A stretch of DNA of 64,000 nucleotides from JAEVLT01 sp050496765 (GTDB lineage: Bacteria > Bacillota > Bacilli > Bacillales > Cytobacillaceae), in NCBI RefSeq assembly GCF_050496765.1, contig NZ_JBNWEO010000013.1, positions 248,001-312,000 on the forward strand. Direction: 5' to 3'. The position numbers and the translations under genes are program-made. Of the stretch, positions 34,171 through 43,188 are shown one piece after another (position 1 is the stretch's first letter; the number at the start of each line of letters is the position of its first letter). Below the pieces are notes generated by a model. The model was given only the letters and a program-made list of their open reading frames with translations, searched no databases and was not told the DNA's origin.

Positions 34171-34371
34171 ATGAAAGGAACAGCCATTTTATTTAAAGAG
34201 GATTCTGTGACGTTTCTCGAAAATGTTGACCACGATGTTTTCGAAGAAATTAAAAACCAATGCGGGTGCAGCCAGTGCAATTGCCAACTTGAAAACAAAA
34301 TTGTCGACTTTGGTTCAGTTTCACCTGTTTTTTGGCACGAAGAAGAAATTGATTGGGATTACGGTTATTAA
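34171..34371 (+). CDS. Small Cys-rich acidic protein, unknown
   Basis: Protein of 66 residues with a compact cysteine cluster QCGCSQCNC near 30-38 and an acidic, aromatic tail HEEEIDWDYGY. ATG 34171 follows AAAGAGGTG. It is monocistronic with a perfect terminator. The upstream FNR-type palindrome suggests oxygen- or NO-dependent expression (inference). I do not recognise the family; the cysteines could bind a metal. Confidence 0.6.
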   Translation: MKGTAILFKEDSVTFLENVDHDVFEEIKNQCGCSQCNCQLENKIVDFGSVSPVFWHEEEIDWDYGY

Positions 34372-34404
34372 AAAACTATGTGATATAGATTCCACACCAA
34401 CCTT

Positions 34405-34436
34405 AACGGTCTGATTAATCAGACCGTTTTATTTTT
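34405..34436 (+). terminator. Terminator after the Cys-rich gene
   Basis: Perfect palindrome AACGGTCTGATTAATCAGACCGTT followed by TTATTTTT. Confidence 0.9.
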
Positions 34437-34536
34437 GATTTAAAAAACAGCGGAGCATAATGAACATGCAATAAAGTGTGGTAAAATAGCGTTGTGCAGG
34501 AAATTGGACGCCCCATTGGAAGGATGAAGAAGAAAG

Positions 34537-35700
34537 ATGGAACATTTAATTAATTCAAAAGTAAAAAAGCTCGAGATTTCAGGGATTCGAAAATTCTTTA
34601 ATATGGTGTCCCATTCAGACGATTTAATCTCATTGACGATCGGACAACCTGATTTTCCTACCCCAGAACATGTTAAACAAGCAGGAATTCAGGCCATACA
34701 CGATAATTTCACCAGCTATACCCCCAATGCTGGCATTTTGGAACTACGTCAAGCCGCAAGCCAATTTGTTGAAAAAAAATACAGCTTACATTACAACCCG
34801 GAAACAGAAATCATTGTGACAATTGGAGCAAGCGAAGCAATCGATATCGCCTTTCGAACGATTTTGTCAGAAGGAATGGAAGTTATTTTACCAGGCCCAG
34901 TCTACCCGGGCTACGAACCGTTGATCCGCATGTGCGGCGCCATTCCGATTCATGCCGATGTTACTGAAAACCAGTTTCGCTTAACGGCGGAAATTCTCAA
35001 AAAAACCCTAACCGCTAAAACGCGCTGTATTGTTTTGCCATATCCTTCAAACCCAACAGGGGTTAGTTTAACAAAATCCGAATTAGAGGATATCGCCACG
35101 CTTGTTAAAGACCGCGATCTATTTATTTTGGCAGACGAGATTTATAGCGAACTTGTTTATGATCAATCCCATGCCTCAATCGCTTCTTTTCTTAAGGAAA
35201 AAACAATTTTGATCAACGGGCTATCAAAAAGCCATTCGATGACCGGATGGAGGATCGGTTTTTTGTTTGCACCGGAATATTTAACCAAGCATATTCTTAA
35301 AGTCCATCAATACAATGTATCCTGTGCCAATTCCATCGCGCAGATGGCTGCATTGGAGGCTTTGACTGCCGGTGTGGACGATGCACTAGCAATGAAAGAG
35401 GAATACAAAAAAAGGCGGCAATACGTATACAGCCGCTTGACCAAACTTGGTCTATCAGTTGTCAAACCGGACGGAGCTTTTTACTTTTTCATCAAAATCC
35501 CGGATTCCATCAAGTTAAACAGCTTTGATTTTGCTCTGGATTTAGTGAACAAGGCGAAGGTAGCTGTTGTTCCAGGGAGTGCATTTTCCGCCTATGGCGA
35601 AGGCTATTTCCGCCTTTCTTACGCTTCCGCAATGGCTGTCTTGCAAGAAGCGCTTGATCGGATCGAAGTTTACCTCGCCCGTGAGCATGGAATCAAATAG
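34537..35700 (+). CDS. patA: Aminotransferase A (N-acetyl-DAP aminotransferase)
   Basis: PLP-dependent class I/II aminotransferase of 387 residues. The Schiff-base lysine lies in INGLSKSHSMTGWRIGF near 232 and the substrate arginine in YFRLSYAS near the end. Synteny with ykyB and ykwC identifies B. subtilis patA, which aminates N-acetyl-2-amino-6-oxopimelate between DapH and DapL. ATG 34537 follows GGAAGGATGAAG. Confidence 0.9.
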   Translation: MEHLINSKVKKLEISGIRKFFNMVSHSDDLISLTIGQPDFPTPEHVKQAGIQAIHDNFTSYTPNAGILELRQAASQFVEKKYSLHYNPETEIIVTIGASEAIDIAFRTILSEGMEVILPGPVYPGYEPLIRMCGAIPIHADVTENQFRLTAEILKKTLTAKTRCIVLPYPSNPTGVSLTKSELEDIATLVKDRDLFILADEIYSELVYDQSHASIASFLKEKTILINGLSKSHSMTGWRIGFLFAPEYLTKHILKVHQYNVSCANSIAQMAALEALTAGVDDALAMKEEYKKRRQYVYSRLTKLGLSVVKPDGAFYFFIKIPDSIKLNSFDFALDLVNKAKVAVVPGSAFSAYGEGYFRLSYASAMAVLQEALDRIEVYLAREHGIK

Positions 35701-35729
35701 GTAAAGGGGTTTTATCAATTGAACGAAAA

Positions 35730-35770
35730 AAGCCTGATGTCCCGCTAATTCTGGGATTACATCAGGCTTC
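35730..35770. terminator. Terminator after patA
   Basis: Stem AAGCCTGATGT/ACATCAGGCTT (35730-35740, 35759-35769) with A- and T-rich flanks. Confidence 0.85.
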
Positions 35771-35774
35771 CTTA

Positions 35775-35953
35775 TTACTGTCCTTTGTATTTACCATTGT
35801 TTTTTGGCGCTTTTTCTTTTTTGGCCTTATCTTTGTGAATTTTATTGGTTGCTGCTGAACCAAATTCGTGAGCAACCTCCTGGTTCATAACTGCTGAATC
35901 AAAACCTTTTTATTTTTCTGCTGCGGGTCATTCTTTTTCGTTTTTTTGGCCAT
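35775..35953 (-). pseudogene. Frameshifted small Lys-rich protein gene
   Basis: Starting at ATG 35953 with a strong AAGGGAGG, translation gives MAKKTKKNDPQQKNKK and then leaves frame. Restoring one base at the AAAAAGG/TTTTGA junction lets the reading continue GFDSAVMNQEVAHEFGSAA and TNKIHKDKAKKEKAP to a TAA at 35775. The intact product would have about 59 residues, basic and probably disordered. I do not recognise the family; small spore-type proteins have a similar composition. A sequencing error in the A/G run is the alternative explanation. Confidence 0.6.
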
Positions 35954-36016
35954 ATTCATTCCTCCCTTAAACAGTACTTTTGTAGTTTCTTGTTTTTCGG
36001 GAGGAATTATACTGGG

Positions 36017-36382
36017 CTAACCCATTTTTCTTAAAAACCGAACATCGCGATAGCCCTCTTGAAAATCGGTGGTAAACAGGCTGATTTCGACATAACTGCC
36101 CCGTAAATCGTTTAATACTGCCTCCAGTTCCCTAGCCGATTTTGGTTTTTCGTAGCCTAATCGCTTGATTTCATCCATTAAAATTCGAAATCCGCCATCG
36201 GTTTCAATATGACTAAACTTGGTTGGCAAAGCTCCTTTTGCATCGTTGATTAACACCAAATCCCAGCGAATTGGCCTTAAGCCATTTTTCGTTTTTTCAC
36301 GGTAAAATCCTTCGATCCGTACCAAATAGCGGCCATCTTCGATATCATAAAATTTTTCTTCTACGTCATCAAACAACCCCAT
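36017..36382 (-). CDS. Orphan phage-type protein (DUF669-like)
   Basis: Protein of 121 residues. The layout YLVRIEGFYREKTKNGLRPI, then WDLVLIN, GYEKPKSARELEAVLNDLRG and YVEISLF resembles DUF669 proteins, which occur in phage recombination and ssDNA-binding modules. The family call is by pattern and moderately uncertain. ATG 36382 follows ATAGGAGGCG, a strong site. No other phage gene is nearby. Confidence 0.5.
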   Translation of the reverse strand: MGLFDDVEEKFYDIEDGRYLVRIEGFYREKTKNGLRPIRWDLVLINDAKGALPTKFSHIETDGGFRILMDEIKRLGYEKPKSARELEAVLNDLRGSYVEISLFTTDFQEGYRDVRFLRKMG

Positions 36383-36435
36383 CGTATCGCCTCCTATGGT
36401 ACATTATTATTTACTGCTCGGGTTATTTAGAAGAG

Positions 36436-36475
36436 AAAAGGGAGGAAAACCTTAAGGCGGTTCTCCTCCCTTTTT
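36436..36475. terminator. Terminator after ykwC
   Basis: Stem AAAAGGGAGGA/TCCTCCCTTTT between the DUF669-like gene start region and ykwC stop; also T-rich on the opposite strand. Confidence 0.75.
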
Positions 36476-36479
36476 CAGT

Positions 36480-37355
36480 TTATTTCCAATATTTATAAAT
36501 CGCCTGGGTTCCGCTGTTTTCTTCGCCTTTTCCAGCAAGCTGGTCGTACAAGGATTTTGCCAGCTGTAAACCTGGAGCGTCCATCCCCATTCCATTTGCT
36601 TCATCAATGGCAATCTTCATGTCTTTAATAAAATGCTTGATATAAAACCCGGGCGCAAAGTCCTGTTGCAACATCCTTGGAGCTAAATTGCTCAGCGACC
36701 AGCTTCCGGCTGCCCCTTTCGTGATACTTTTCAGGACATTTTCAGGGTCAAGGCCTGCTTTTTCCGCATAGATGATTGCTTCAGCAACCCCGATCATATT
36801 TGATGCGATCGCAATTTGATTGCACATCTTTGTATGTTGGCCTGAACCGGCTTTGCCTTGGTACACAATATTTGTTCCAAGTTTTTCAAATAATGGAAGG
36901 ATATATTCAAAATCGGCCTTATCTCCGCCAACCATGATTGAGAGCTTTGCCTCTTGGGCACCGATGTCACCTCCTGAAACCGGAGCATCAAGTGTATGGA
37001 TTCCTGCTTTCTTCGCTTCTTCGTAAATTCGTGCCGCAAGCGTTGGCGCCGATGTCGTCATATCGATATAGAAACTGCCTGCCTTGCCATTTGGAATCAA
37101 TCCATTTTCACCTAGATATACTTCTTCGACGTCTTTTGGATAGCCAACAATGGTAAAAACAATATTGGCACTGTTTGCGATTTCTTTCGGCGACGCAGCC
37201 CATTTTGCGCCTTGTGCCAGCAATTCATCCGCTTTTTCTTTTGTCCTCGTATATACGTATAACGGAAAACCAGCCTTCACTAAATGACTCGCCATGCTTT
37301 TTCCCATTACACCCGTTCCAATAAAACCAATTATAGTATTTTCCGGTGTTACCAC
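36480..37355 (-). CDS. ykwC: Beta-hydroxyacid dehydrogenase family oxidoreductase YkwC
   Basis: NAD(P)-dependent enzyme of about 291 residues in the 3-hydroxyisobutyrate / tartronate semialdehyde reductase family. The cofactor motif is GFIGTGVMGKSMA, the substrate motif DAPVSGGDIGAQ and the catalytic lysine lies in GSGQHTKMCNQ. GTG 37355 is my start, behind GGGGGAAGA; the reading to 37391 adds unconserved residues. Substrate unknown. Confidence 0.88.
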   Translation of the reverse strand: MVTPENTIIGFIGTGVMGKSMASHLVKAGFPLYVYTRTKEKADELLAQGAKWAASPKEIANSANIVFTIVGYPKDVEEVYLGENGLIPNGKAGSFYIDMTTSAPTLAARIYEEAKKAGIHTLDAPVSGGDIGAQEAKLSIMVGGDKADFEYILPLFEKLGTNIVYQGKAGSGQHTKMCNQIAIASNMIGVAEAIIYAEKAGLDPENVLKSITKGAAGSWSLSNLAPRMLQQDFAPGFYIKHFIKDMKIAIDEANGMGMDAPGLQLAKSLYDQLAGKGEENSGTQAIYKYWK

Positions 37356-37467
37356 AGATCTTCCCCCTACGCTATCATGAAGCCTTCTCATCCGGGCTTC
37401 ATGTTTCTTATCATCTTACAGTTTTTAACTTCTGCCATAACCAACCAGCTTTCATTATACGCTAAAT

Positions 37468-38256
37468 TTATATCGACTTGATCATCCCGCCATCCACTAA
37501 AAAGGAACTGCCTGTCATATATGTATTGGCATCTGACAGCAAAAAGGCAGCCACCTTTGCAAACTCTTCAGGTGTCCCATATCGCTTAAGCGGAATAACC
37601 GCTTTCATTTGCCTTTCAATCGTCTGCCTGTCCACCCCTTGTTTGTCTGCATTTACCTGGTCTAAATGGGCAACACGGTCTGTAGCGATTCTTCCTGGGG
37701 CAATCGTATTGACCAATATATTAAAAGGTGCCAACTCCGCCGCCAAGGTTTTGGAAAGTCCGACAATCCCCGTTCTAAATGTATTGGAAAGAATCAAACC
37801 AGGAATCGGCTCTTTAATGGAAGAAGATGCGATATTAACGATTTTGCCACCTTGTTTTTTCAAAAAGGGCAGGGACTCGCGAATCAAGCGAACATACGAA
37901 AGTAAATTTAATTCAAAAGCAGATTGCCAATCATCATCCGATAAATCCAAAAACGATCCCGCAGGCGGGCCACCGGCATTGTTAACAAGAAGCTCCATAC
38001 CGCCGAATGTTTCAACTGTTTTGCCTACAAGCCGTTTAATATCATCCGTTTTTGTAATGTCGGCTTGCATATAAGCAACCTTGCCTGCCCCGACTGCTTC
38101 CAATTCGCTTGCTTTTTGTTTTAATTTTTCTTCGACGCGGCCAGAGACCATCACATTGGCGCCTTCTTTTACAAGCTGCTCCGCAATCGCAAAGCCCAGT
38201 CCTTGGCTGGATGCTGCAATCAACGCTGTTTTCCCAGCTAAATTTAGTTCCATCAT
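37468..38256 (-). CDS. Atypical short-chain dehydrogenase (YkvO-like)
   Basis: SDR-fold protein of 262 residues with the Rossmann motif AASSQGLGFAIAE and NNAGGPPAG. The usual YxxxK catalytic pair is missing: at the aligned place the sequence is LSNTFRTGIVGLSK, so Ser replaces Tyr and Arg replaces Lys. The catalytic-type serine segment IASSSIKEP remains. It may be a non-canonical or catalytically inactive SDR. ATG at 38256 or 38253 follows AAGGGGGAAG. Confidence 0.85.
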   Translation of the reverse strand: MMELNLAGKTALIAASSQGLGFAIAEQLVKEGANVMVSGRVEEKLKQKASELEAVGAGKVAYMQADITKTDDIKRLVGKTVETFGGMELLVNNAGGPPAGSFLDLSDDDWQSAFELNLLSYVRLIRESLPFLKKQGGKIVNIASSSIKEPIPGLILSNTFRTGIVGLSKTLAAELAPFNILVNTIAPGRIATDRVAHLDQVNADKQGVDRQTIERQMKAVIPLKRYGTPEEFAKVAAFLLSDANTYMTGSSFLVDGGMIKSI

Positions 38257-38449
38257 TTCTTCCCCCTTAAATGTCTCATTCTTCTTTATTATACTAAATA
38301 ATCGAAATATTTTTCATATGAGCCACAGGACAAAAATCCTGAACCCTTGATAGTATTGACTTTATTTGATTATTAATTGAAAAAGTGTTTCCACGGTCAC
38401 TGCGTGGAACGAATGCCTTTCGAGTTGTCAAATCTCACTTTAGACGAAA

Positions 38450-40252
38450 TAGGACCAAATTCGGTCGTTTTATAATTTTTTTACCCTAATTTTTTACAGG
38501 GGTTTAATGGAAGATAGAAACTTTGCCTATTTAGACAAAAAGAAAAGCCATAATGAATCTCCTTTGGTAAAATAGAAGTACCAACACAACCATTACGAAA
38601 GGAATTCATTATGACTGATTCTATTATACCAAAATCATATTCAAATGTAATCTACCTTCAACCCTCATTTTCATTTGCGCAAGACAACTTCTCCTCTTTG
38701 CGCCACCTTCCTTATGTAAAATTGGCGCTTGATTTCCCTTGGGAAGAGGTTTTCGCTCCCATTGAACAAGAGTACATTAATGCAAGGTTTCAGCGAAATT
38801 GGGACAAGAGGAATCAAAGGAATTCTGATGAATCTCAAGTCGAATTATTTCCACATTTGCCAAGGGACGTGAGTGCGAAGCCAAAAAAATCGTCTAGAGG
38901 ACGAGAGGGAATTGACTTTTATGTACTGTTAAAATCGTTTCTCTTAGCCCCACTTCTTTATGTGGAAGTCATGGTCACAAGTGTTCATTTCCAAGTGGTG
39001 GGGAACTCTGATTTTCGAATGGTTTGCGGTTTTACCAGCACTCCGTGCCTTAGGACCTTTGAACGTTTTGATCAGATTATGATCGAAAACGGATTATGGG
39101 AAAAGGCTCGTCAGCTTATGGTGAATTTCAACATCCAACAAGGAATTATAGAGAAAGAAGAACAATTGGCCGTCGATACTACACATGTCGAAGCCGAAGC
39201 CACTTTAAATGCAGTTCGCAAATGTGGCCATTCTGAACCATGCGATTGTCCGAAAATCCCTACGGATGACAATGTTGGACTTATGAGAAAAAGCAATACT
39301 GTTTCTTACATAGCCCATAAAGTAGCGCTTGTATGCGGTGTTAAATCGGAACTCCCATTATCTAGATGTGTTTTTAAAGGTGGAGAAAGTGATGCCATAA
39401 CTCTCGAACCGACTTTGGAAAAGGTAAAGCAAGATCTTCCTGAAAAATTTCTGGAAAACGTGCAATACGTAAGCGCAGATGGAATCTATCAAAGTAAAGA
39501 TAATCAACAATATGCAAAAAACATTCTTCAGACCAAACTATTGGCTCCGATTAATCCACGAAAAATCAAGGATCAAGAACTGGATGCCCGTGGAATGGCA
39601 AAACTCGATAAGTATGGTGTTCCACATTGTATTAGTGGACATAAGTTAAAATTGAAAGGGCTGGATGAAACAAAAAAGCAATACGTTTGGACATGTCCCG
39701 TATTTGATCCAAAGTATAAACAAGAAGGGCTCACTTGTTCGGAAGCCTGCCATATTCAATGTTGTAGCGGAGCCCAAACAGGCAGAACAATTCGGATTCA
39801 ACAATCGCAAACGCCGCAAATAGATCCGGAATTTCCGCAACATCTTCAATCATTTAAAACAAAATTTTCGGAAAGAACGGCCATCGAGCGAGTTAACGCA
39901 CAAGCCAAAGAAGGACTTAGCTTACGTAGAGTCCACAAACGGGGACGTGTAGCAGTAGAGGCCCATGTAGATCGATGCATCATAACCTCACACGTCTTGG
40001 CTTATATGTCCGTTCAAGAAACTGGACAGCTCTATCGAGGGTGGACAAAACTATCCGCATAGAAATTTTTAATAACGTAACTACCAGTTATTGTAAGTGC
40101 GAAAACTGATGACGGGATAAGTATGCCCTTTTTTAGGTTCCATTTACAAAAAAGATAAATAAGAAGTCGAGAAACTAAGAAAAATCATCTAAGGCCTTCT
40201 CCTCCATCCCAAAAATTTCAAGTTGCTTTATCCCAATTTTAATTTAGTCCTG
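38450..40252 (+). mobile_element. IS1182-type insertion sequence
   Basis: About 1.8 kb with one transposase. Candidate terminal inverted repeats are AGGACCAAATT at 38451 and, reversed, AGGACTAAATT at 40241-40251, one mismatch. No clear target duplication was found. The 38257-38450 gap before it contains a hairpin TTCCACG/GCGTGGAA and the ykvO-like gene's promoter region. The 240 bases after the transposase hold only the IS end and spacer. Confidence 0.65.
38611..40062 (+). CDS. IS1182-family transposase
   Basis: DDE transposase of 483 residues. The N-terminal part DFPWEEVFAPIE and FQRNWDKRNQ, the first acidic residue in LAVDTTHVEAEA and the second in VSADGIYQSKDN, the cysteine-rich CPVFDPKYKQEGLTCSEACH and the C-terminal SERTAIERVNAQAKEGLSL (glutamate) fit the IS1182 pattern. 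The frame is intact. ATG 38611 follows GAAAGGAATTC. Confidence 0.9.
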   Translation: MTDSIIPKSYSNVIYLQPSFSFAQDNFSSLRHLPYVKLALDFPWEEVFAPIEQEYINARFQRNWDKRNQRNSDESQVELFPHLPRDVSAKPKKSSRGREGIDFYVLLKSFLLAPLLYVEVMVTSVHFQVVGNSDFRMVCGFTSTPCLRTFERFDQIMIENGLWEKARQLMVNFNIQQGIIEKEEQLAVDTTHVEAEATLNAVRKCGHSEPCDCPKIPTDDNVGLMRKSNTVSYIAHKVALVCGVKSELPLSRCVFKGGESDAITLEPTLEKVKQDLPEKFLENVQYVSADGIYQSKDNQQYAKNILQTKLLAPINPRKIKDQELDARGMAKLDKYGVPHCISGHKLKLKGLDETKKQYVWTCPVFDPKYKQEGLTCSEACHIQCCSGAQTGRTIRIQQSQTPQIDPEFPQHLQSFKTKFSERTAIERVNAQAKEGLSLRRVHKRGRVAVEAHVDRCIITSHVLAYMSVQETGQLYRGWTKLSA

Positions 40253-40261
40253 TTGCTCTAT

Positions 40262-40292
40262 AAAAAAGACAGATCTAGAAAACAGATCTGTC
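40262..40292 (-). terminator. Terminator after azoR
   Basis: Stem GACAGATCT/AGATCTGTC followed on the minus strand by TTTTTTAT. Confidence 0.85.
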
Positions 40293-40300
40293 CACCTTGA

Positions 40301-40936
40301 CTAAAACGTATGAGCCATGTCTTTTGCACGAGCAATCGCATTGGCTTTGATTTCTTCCGCTTTTTCAGGGAAGGCATTATGTCCTTCAACAAACAAGCCC
40401 TCAATACTTGGTACACCAAAGAAGTTCATCATCACGTTAATATAGCGGTGACCCATTTCCATTTCAGCTGCAGGGCCTTCAGAATAAATTCCGCCGCGAG
40501 CTTGGATATGCAAAGCCTTTTTGTCGGTTAAAAGTCCAACTGGTCCCTGCTCTGTGTATTTAAAGGTCTTGCCTGCAACTGCTACAGAATCAAAATAAGC
40601 TTTCATTACTGGCGGGAATGAGAAATTCCAAAGTGGTGTTACAAACACGTATTTGTCACCTGAAATAAACTGCTCGCTTAATTCTGCCAAACGCCCGACT
40701 TTTGCTTGTTCTTCAGCAGAAAGAGTATCAAATGCCTGACCGGAGCGAAGCTTGCCCCAGCCGCTGAAAACATCTGCATCAATTTCCGGAATGTTTTCCT
40801 TATATAAATCAATATGAACCACTTCATCGCTTGGATTTACTTCCTTATACGTATCCAAGAACGCCTTTCCAACTGCCATGCTGTATGACTGGCTTTCATC
40901 ATGAGGGTGTGCTGTGATGTACAATAGTTTCGCCAT
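40301..40936 (-). CDS. azoR: FMN-dependent NADH-azoreductase
   Basis: Flavodoxin-fold quinone/azo reductase of 211 residues. FMN-binding segments: AHPHDESQSYSMAVGKAF, PLWNFSFPPVMKAYFD and QARGGIYSEGP. It performs two-electron reduction of quinones and azo dyes, protecting thiols. I start at ATG 40936; GTG 40948 is possible but too close to its ribosome site. It carries an upstream motif shared with mhqR, suggesting MhqR control like B. subtilis azoR2. Confidence 0.9.
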   Translation of the reverse strand: MAKLLYITAHPHDESQSYSMAVGKAFLDTYKEVNPSDEVVHIDLYKENIPEIDADVFSGWGKLRSGQAFDTLSAEEQAKVGRLAELSEQFISGDKYVFVTPLWNFSFPPVMKAYFDSVAVAGKTFKYTEQGPVGLLTDKKALHIQARGGIYSEGPAAEMEMGHRYINVMMNFFGVPSIEGLFVEGHNAFPEKAEEIKANAIARAKDMAHTF

Positions 40937-41008
40937 TTTTGTTTTCACCTTTCCTTGTTTATTGACTACAGTTTAGTTTGAATCAAAAATAATAAAACTA
41001 ACCAAGAA

Positions 41009-41030
41009 AAATATCTCGGTTTGAATTATT
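41009..41030 (-). promoter_or_regulatory. Candidate MhqR operator upstream of azoR
   Basis: AAATATCTCGGTTTGAATTA begins at 41009 on the plus strand, 73 bases from the azoR start. The same AAATATCTC..TTT.AA pattern begins at 53881, 74 bases from the mhqR start. B. subtilis MhqR sites, as I recall, contain TATCTCGAAT-type half sites. Confidence 0.5.
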
Positions 41031-41093
41031 TTTAATTCAGAGCAAATGATACAAAAAAGAAAACGTCCCGTCAACTATTTTGAATCGCAGGGT

Positions 41094-41121
41094 AAAAAAA
41101 ATCCGACTGTATGACAGCCGG
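41094..41121 (-). terminator. Terminator after ptsI
   Basis: Stem CCGGCTGT/ACAGTCGG on the minus strand with a run of eight T, about 90 bases past the ptsI stop. Confidence 0.8.
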
Positions 41122-41209
41122 TAAAAAAGGGGGAAACTGAGAATGTTTGCACCTTCAATGTGCATATCTATTCATTACCCCTATCGAAAACTTTTAAACC
41201 ATTTTTTAA

Positions 41210-42922
41210 TTATTTTACTGCAAATTTTACAGCTTCGATAACTTGATCTGTAGTCTGCATGGTAAGAACTGTTTCAGCGAGCTTCTGCATGTCAGTTTTG
41301 CTTAAATTGCGAATTTGCGAACGCGCCTTCAAAATGGATGTAGCACTCATTGAAAATTCATCAAGCCCCAGTCCAAGCAGAACTGGAATGGCAATTTCAT
41401 CTCCAGCCATTTCACCGCACATTCCGGCCCATTTCCCTTCAGCATGGGCTGCATCAATGACCATTTTTACGAGCCGCAAAATCGATGGGCTGTATGGCTG
41501 GTACAAATAGGAGACCCGTTGGTTCATCCGGTCCGCTGCCATTGTATATTGGATTAAATCATTTGTTCCAATACTAAAGAAATCAACTTCTTTTGCAAAT
41601 TGATCTGCTAATACCGCAGTCGATGGAATCTCAACCATGATCCCAAGTTCAATCTTGTCAGCAACCTTTTGTCCTTCTGCAACAAGCTTCTGCTTTTCTT
41701 CTTCTAGCAGCGCTTTTGCCGCGCGGAATTCATCCAATGTCGCAATCATCGGGAACATGATTTTCAAATTGCCATATACGCTTGCTCTTAACAGGGCACG
41801 AAGCTGAGTACGGAAAATCCCCTGTTCTTCCAGGCATAAGCGAATGGCCCGAAAGCCTAAAAATGGGTTCAGTTCTTTCGGCAATTCTAAATAAGGAAGT
41901 TCCTTATCACCGCCGATATCAAGGGTACGAACGACAACTGGTTTTCCTTCCATGCCTTCTAAAACCGCTTTATAGGCATCAAACTGTTCTTCCTCGCTAG
42001 GCAGCTGATCTCTTCCCATATAAAGGAATTCAGTCCGATACAGGCCAACGCCTTCCCCGCCATTTTCTTTTACACCTTTTAAGTCTTTAGGTGTACCAAT
42101 GTTTGCAGCCAATTCAACATGATGCCCATCGGCGGAAACAGTTTTCTCATTCACGAGCTTAGCCCATTCCGCTTTTTGCGTTTCATACTCTTCATGAATT
42201 TTCCGGTATTGCTCAACAAGTTCAGGAGTCGGATTGATATGTACTTCTCCCTTCAATCCGTCAACAATAACGATATCTCCATTGTTAATTTCTTCTGTCG
42301 CTGTTTTAGTCCCAACAACAGCCGGAATTTCCATCGAACGAGCCATAATGGCAGAGTGGGAAGTACGTCCGCCAATATTGGTTGTGAAACCTTTAACAAA
42401 TTGGCGGTTTAATTGGGCTGTATCAGATGGTGTTAAATCTTCGGCAACGATGATCACTTCTTCTGATATCATGCTTGGGTTCACCATTTGAACACCTAAC
42501 AGATGGGTTAGAACACGCTTTGTCACGTCACGGATGTCTGCAGCCCGCTCTTTCATGTATTCATTATCCATTTGTTCAAACATTGTCACAAACATGTCAG
42601 CCGTTTCTTTTAGTGCCACTTCTGCATTTACTTTATCTGTTTTAATCTTATCTTCAATTGGTGAAATTAATTCGGGATCACTTAAAACAAGTAAGTGCGC
42701 TTCAAAGATTGCAGCTTTATCGGGGCCAAGTTCATTGCTTGCATGATCACGAATCGCTTCAAGCTCGGATTTGGCTTTGCTCATTGCCGCTTCGAACCGC
42801 TTTACCTCCGAATCCACATCTTCGATTGTTTTCTTGGCAAACGTAAGATCGGGTTCAACAAGACGATATGCCTTTGCAATTGCGATCCCATTTGAGGCGG
42901 CAATTCCTTTAACAAACGTCAT
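41210..42922 (-). CDS. ptsI: PTS enzyme I
   Basis: Phosphoenolpyruvate-protein phosphotransferase of 570 residues, the same length as in B. subtilis. It takes phosphate from PEP onto the histidine in GGRTSHSAIMAR (near 189) and passes it to HPr. The PEP-binding barrel shows LDIGGDKELPYL, FSIGTNDLIQYTMAADR and the C-terminal GMCGEMAGD cysteine. Its start overlaps the ptsH stop by one base (TAATG), giving translational coupling. Confidence 0.97.
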   Translation of the reverse strand: MTFVKGIAASNGIAIAKAYRLVEPDLTFAKKTIEDVDSEVKRFEAAMSKAKSELEAIRDHASNELGPDKAAIFEAHLLVLSDPELISPIEDKIKTDKVNAEVALKETADMFVTMFEQMDNEYMKERAADIRDVTKRVLTHLLGVQMVNPSMISEEVIIVAEDLTPSDTAQLNRQFVKGFTTNIGGRTSHSAIMARSMEIPAVVGTKTATEEINNGDIVIVDGLKGEVHINPTPELVEQYRKIHEEYETQKAEWAKLVNEKTVSADGHHVELAANIGTPKDLKGVKENGGEGVGLYRTEFLYMGRDQLPSEEEQFDAYKAVLEGMEGKPVVVRTLDIGGDKELPYLELPKELNPFLGFRAIRLCLEEQGIFRTQLRALLRASVYGNLKIMFPMIATLDEFRAAKALLEEEKQKLVAEGQKVADKIELGIMVEIPSTAVLADQFAKEVDFFSIGTNDLIQYTMAADRMNQRVSYLYQPYSPSILRLVKMVIDAAHAEGKWAGMCGEMAGDEIAIPVLLGLGLDEFSMSATSILKARSQIRNLSKTDMQKLAETVLTMQTTDQVIEAVKFAVK

Positions 42923-43188
42923 TACTCTGCCAAACCTTCTTTTTTCAATGTTTCTTCAAGGCTGTTTAATGCGTCTTGAGCATCGCTTCCTTCTGCAGAA
43001 ATTTTAATGTCTGCACCTTGTCCAACACCTAAAGACATAACGCCCATAATTGATTTTAAATTTACTTTTTTTCCTTTATATTCTAAATTGATTTCAGAAT
43101 CAAATTTGCTCGCCGTTTGCACCAATAATGTTGCAGGTCTAGCGTGAATACCTGTTTCAGCGATTACTTTAAATTGTTTTTCTGCCAT
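42922..43188 (-). CDS. ptsH: Phosphocarrier HPr
   Basis: HPr of 88 residues. His15 (GIHARPAT) accepts phosphate from enzyme I, and Ser46 (LKSIMGVMSLG) is the HPr kinase site used in CcpA-dependent catabolite repression. ATG 43188 gives the standard numbering; TTG 43194 is an alternative. AAAGGAG precedes it. No ptsG lies upstream, unlike B. subtilis; instead repeat copy B and glpD follow on that side. Confidence 0.97.
   Translation of the reverse strand: MAEKQFKVIAETGIHARPATLLVQTASKFDSEINLEYKGKKVNLKSIMGVMSLGVGQGADIKISAEGSDAQDALNSLEETLKKEGLAE

Noticed and set aside
37375..37402. Terminator between the SDR gene and ykwC
   Set aside because: CATGAAGCC/GGGCTTCATG is a clear inverted repeat but lacks a T run on the minus strand, where the genes lie; it may be an operator or chance.
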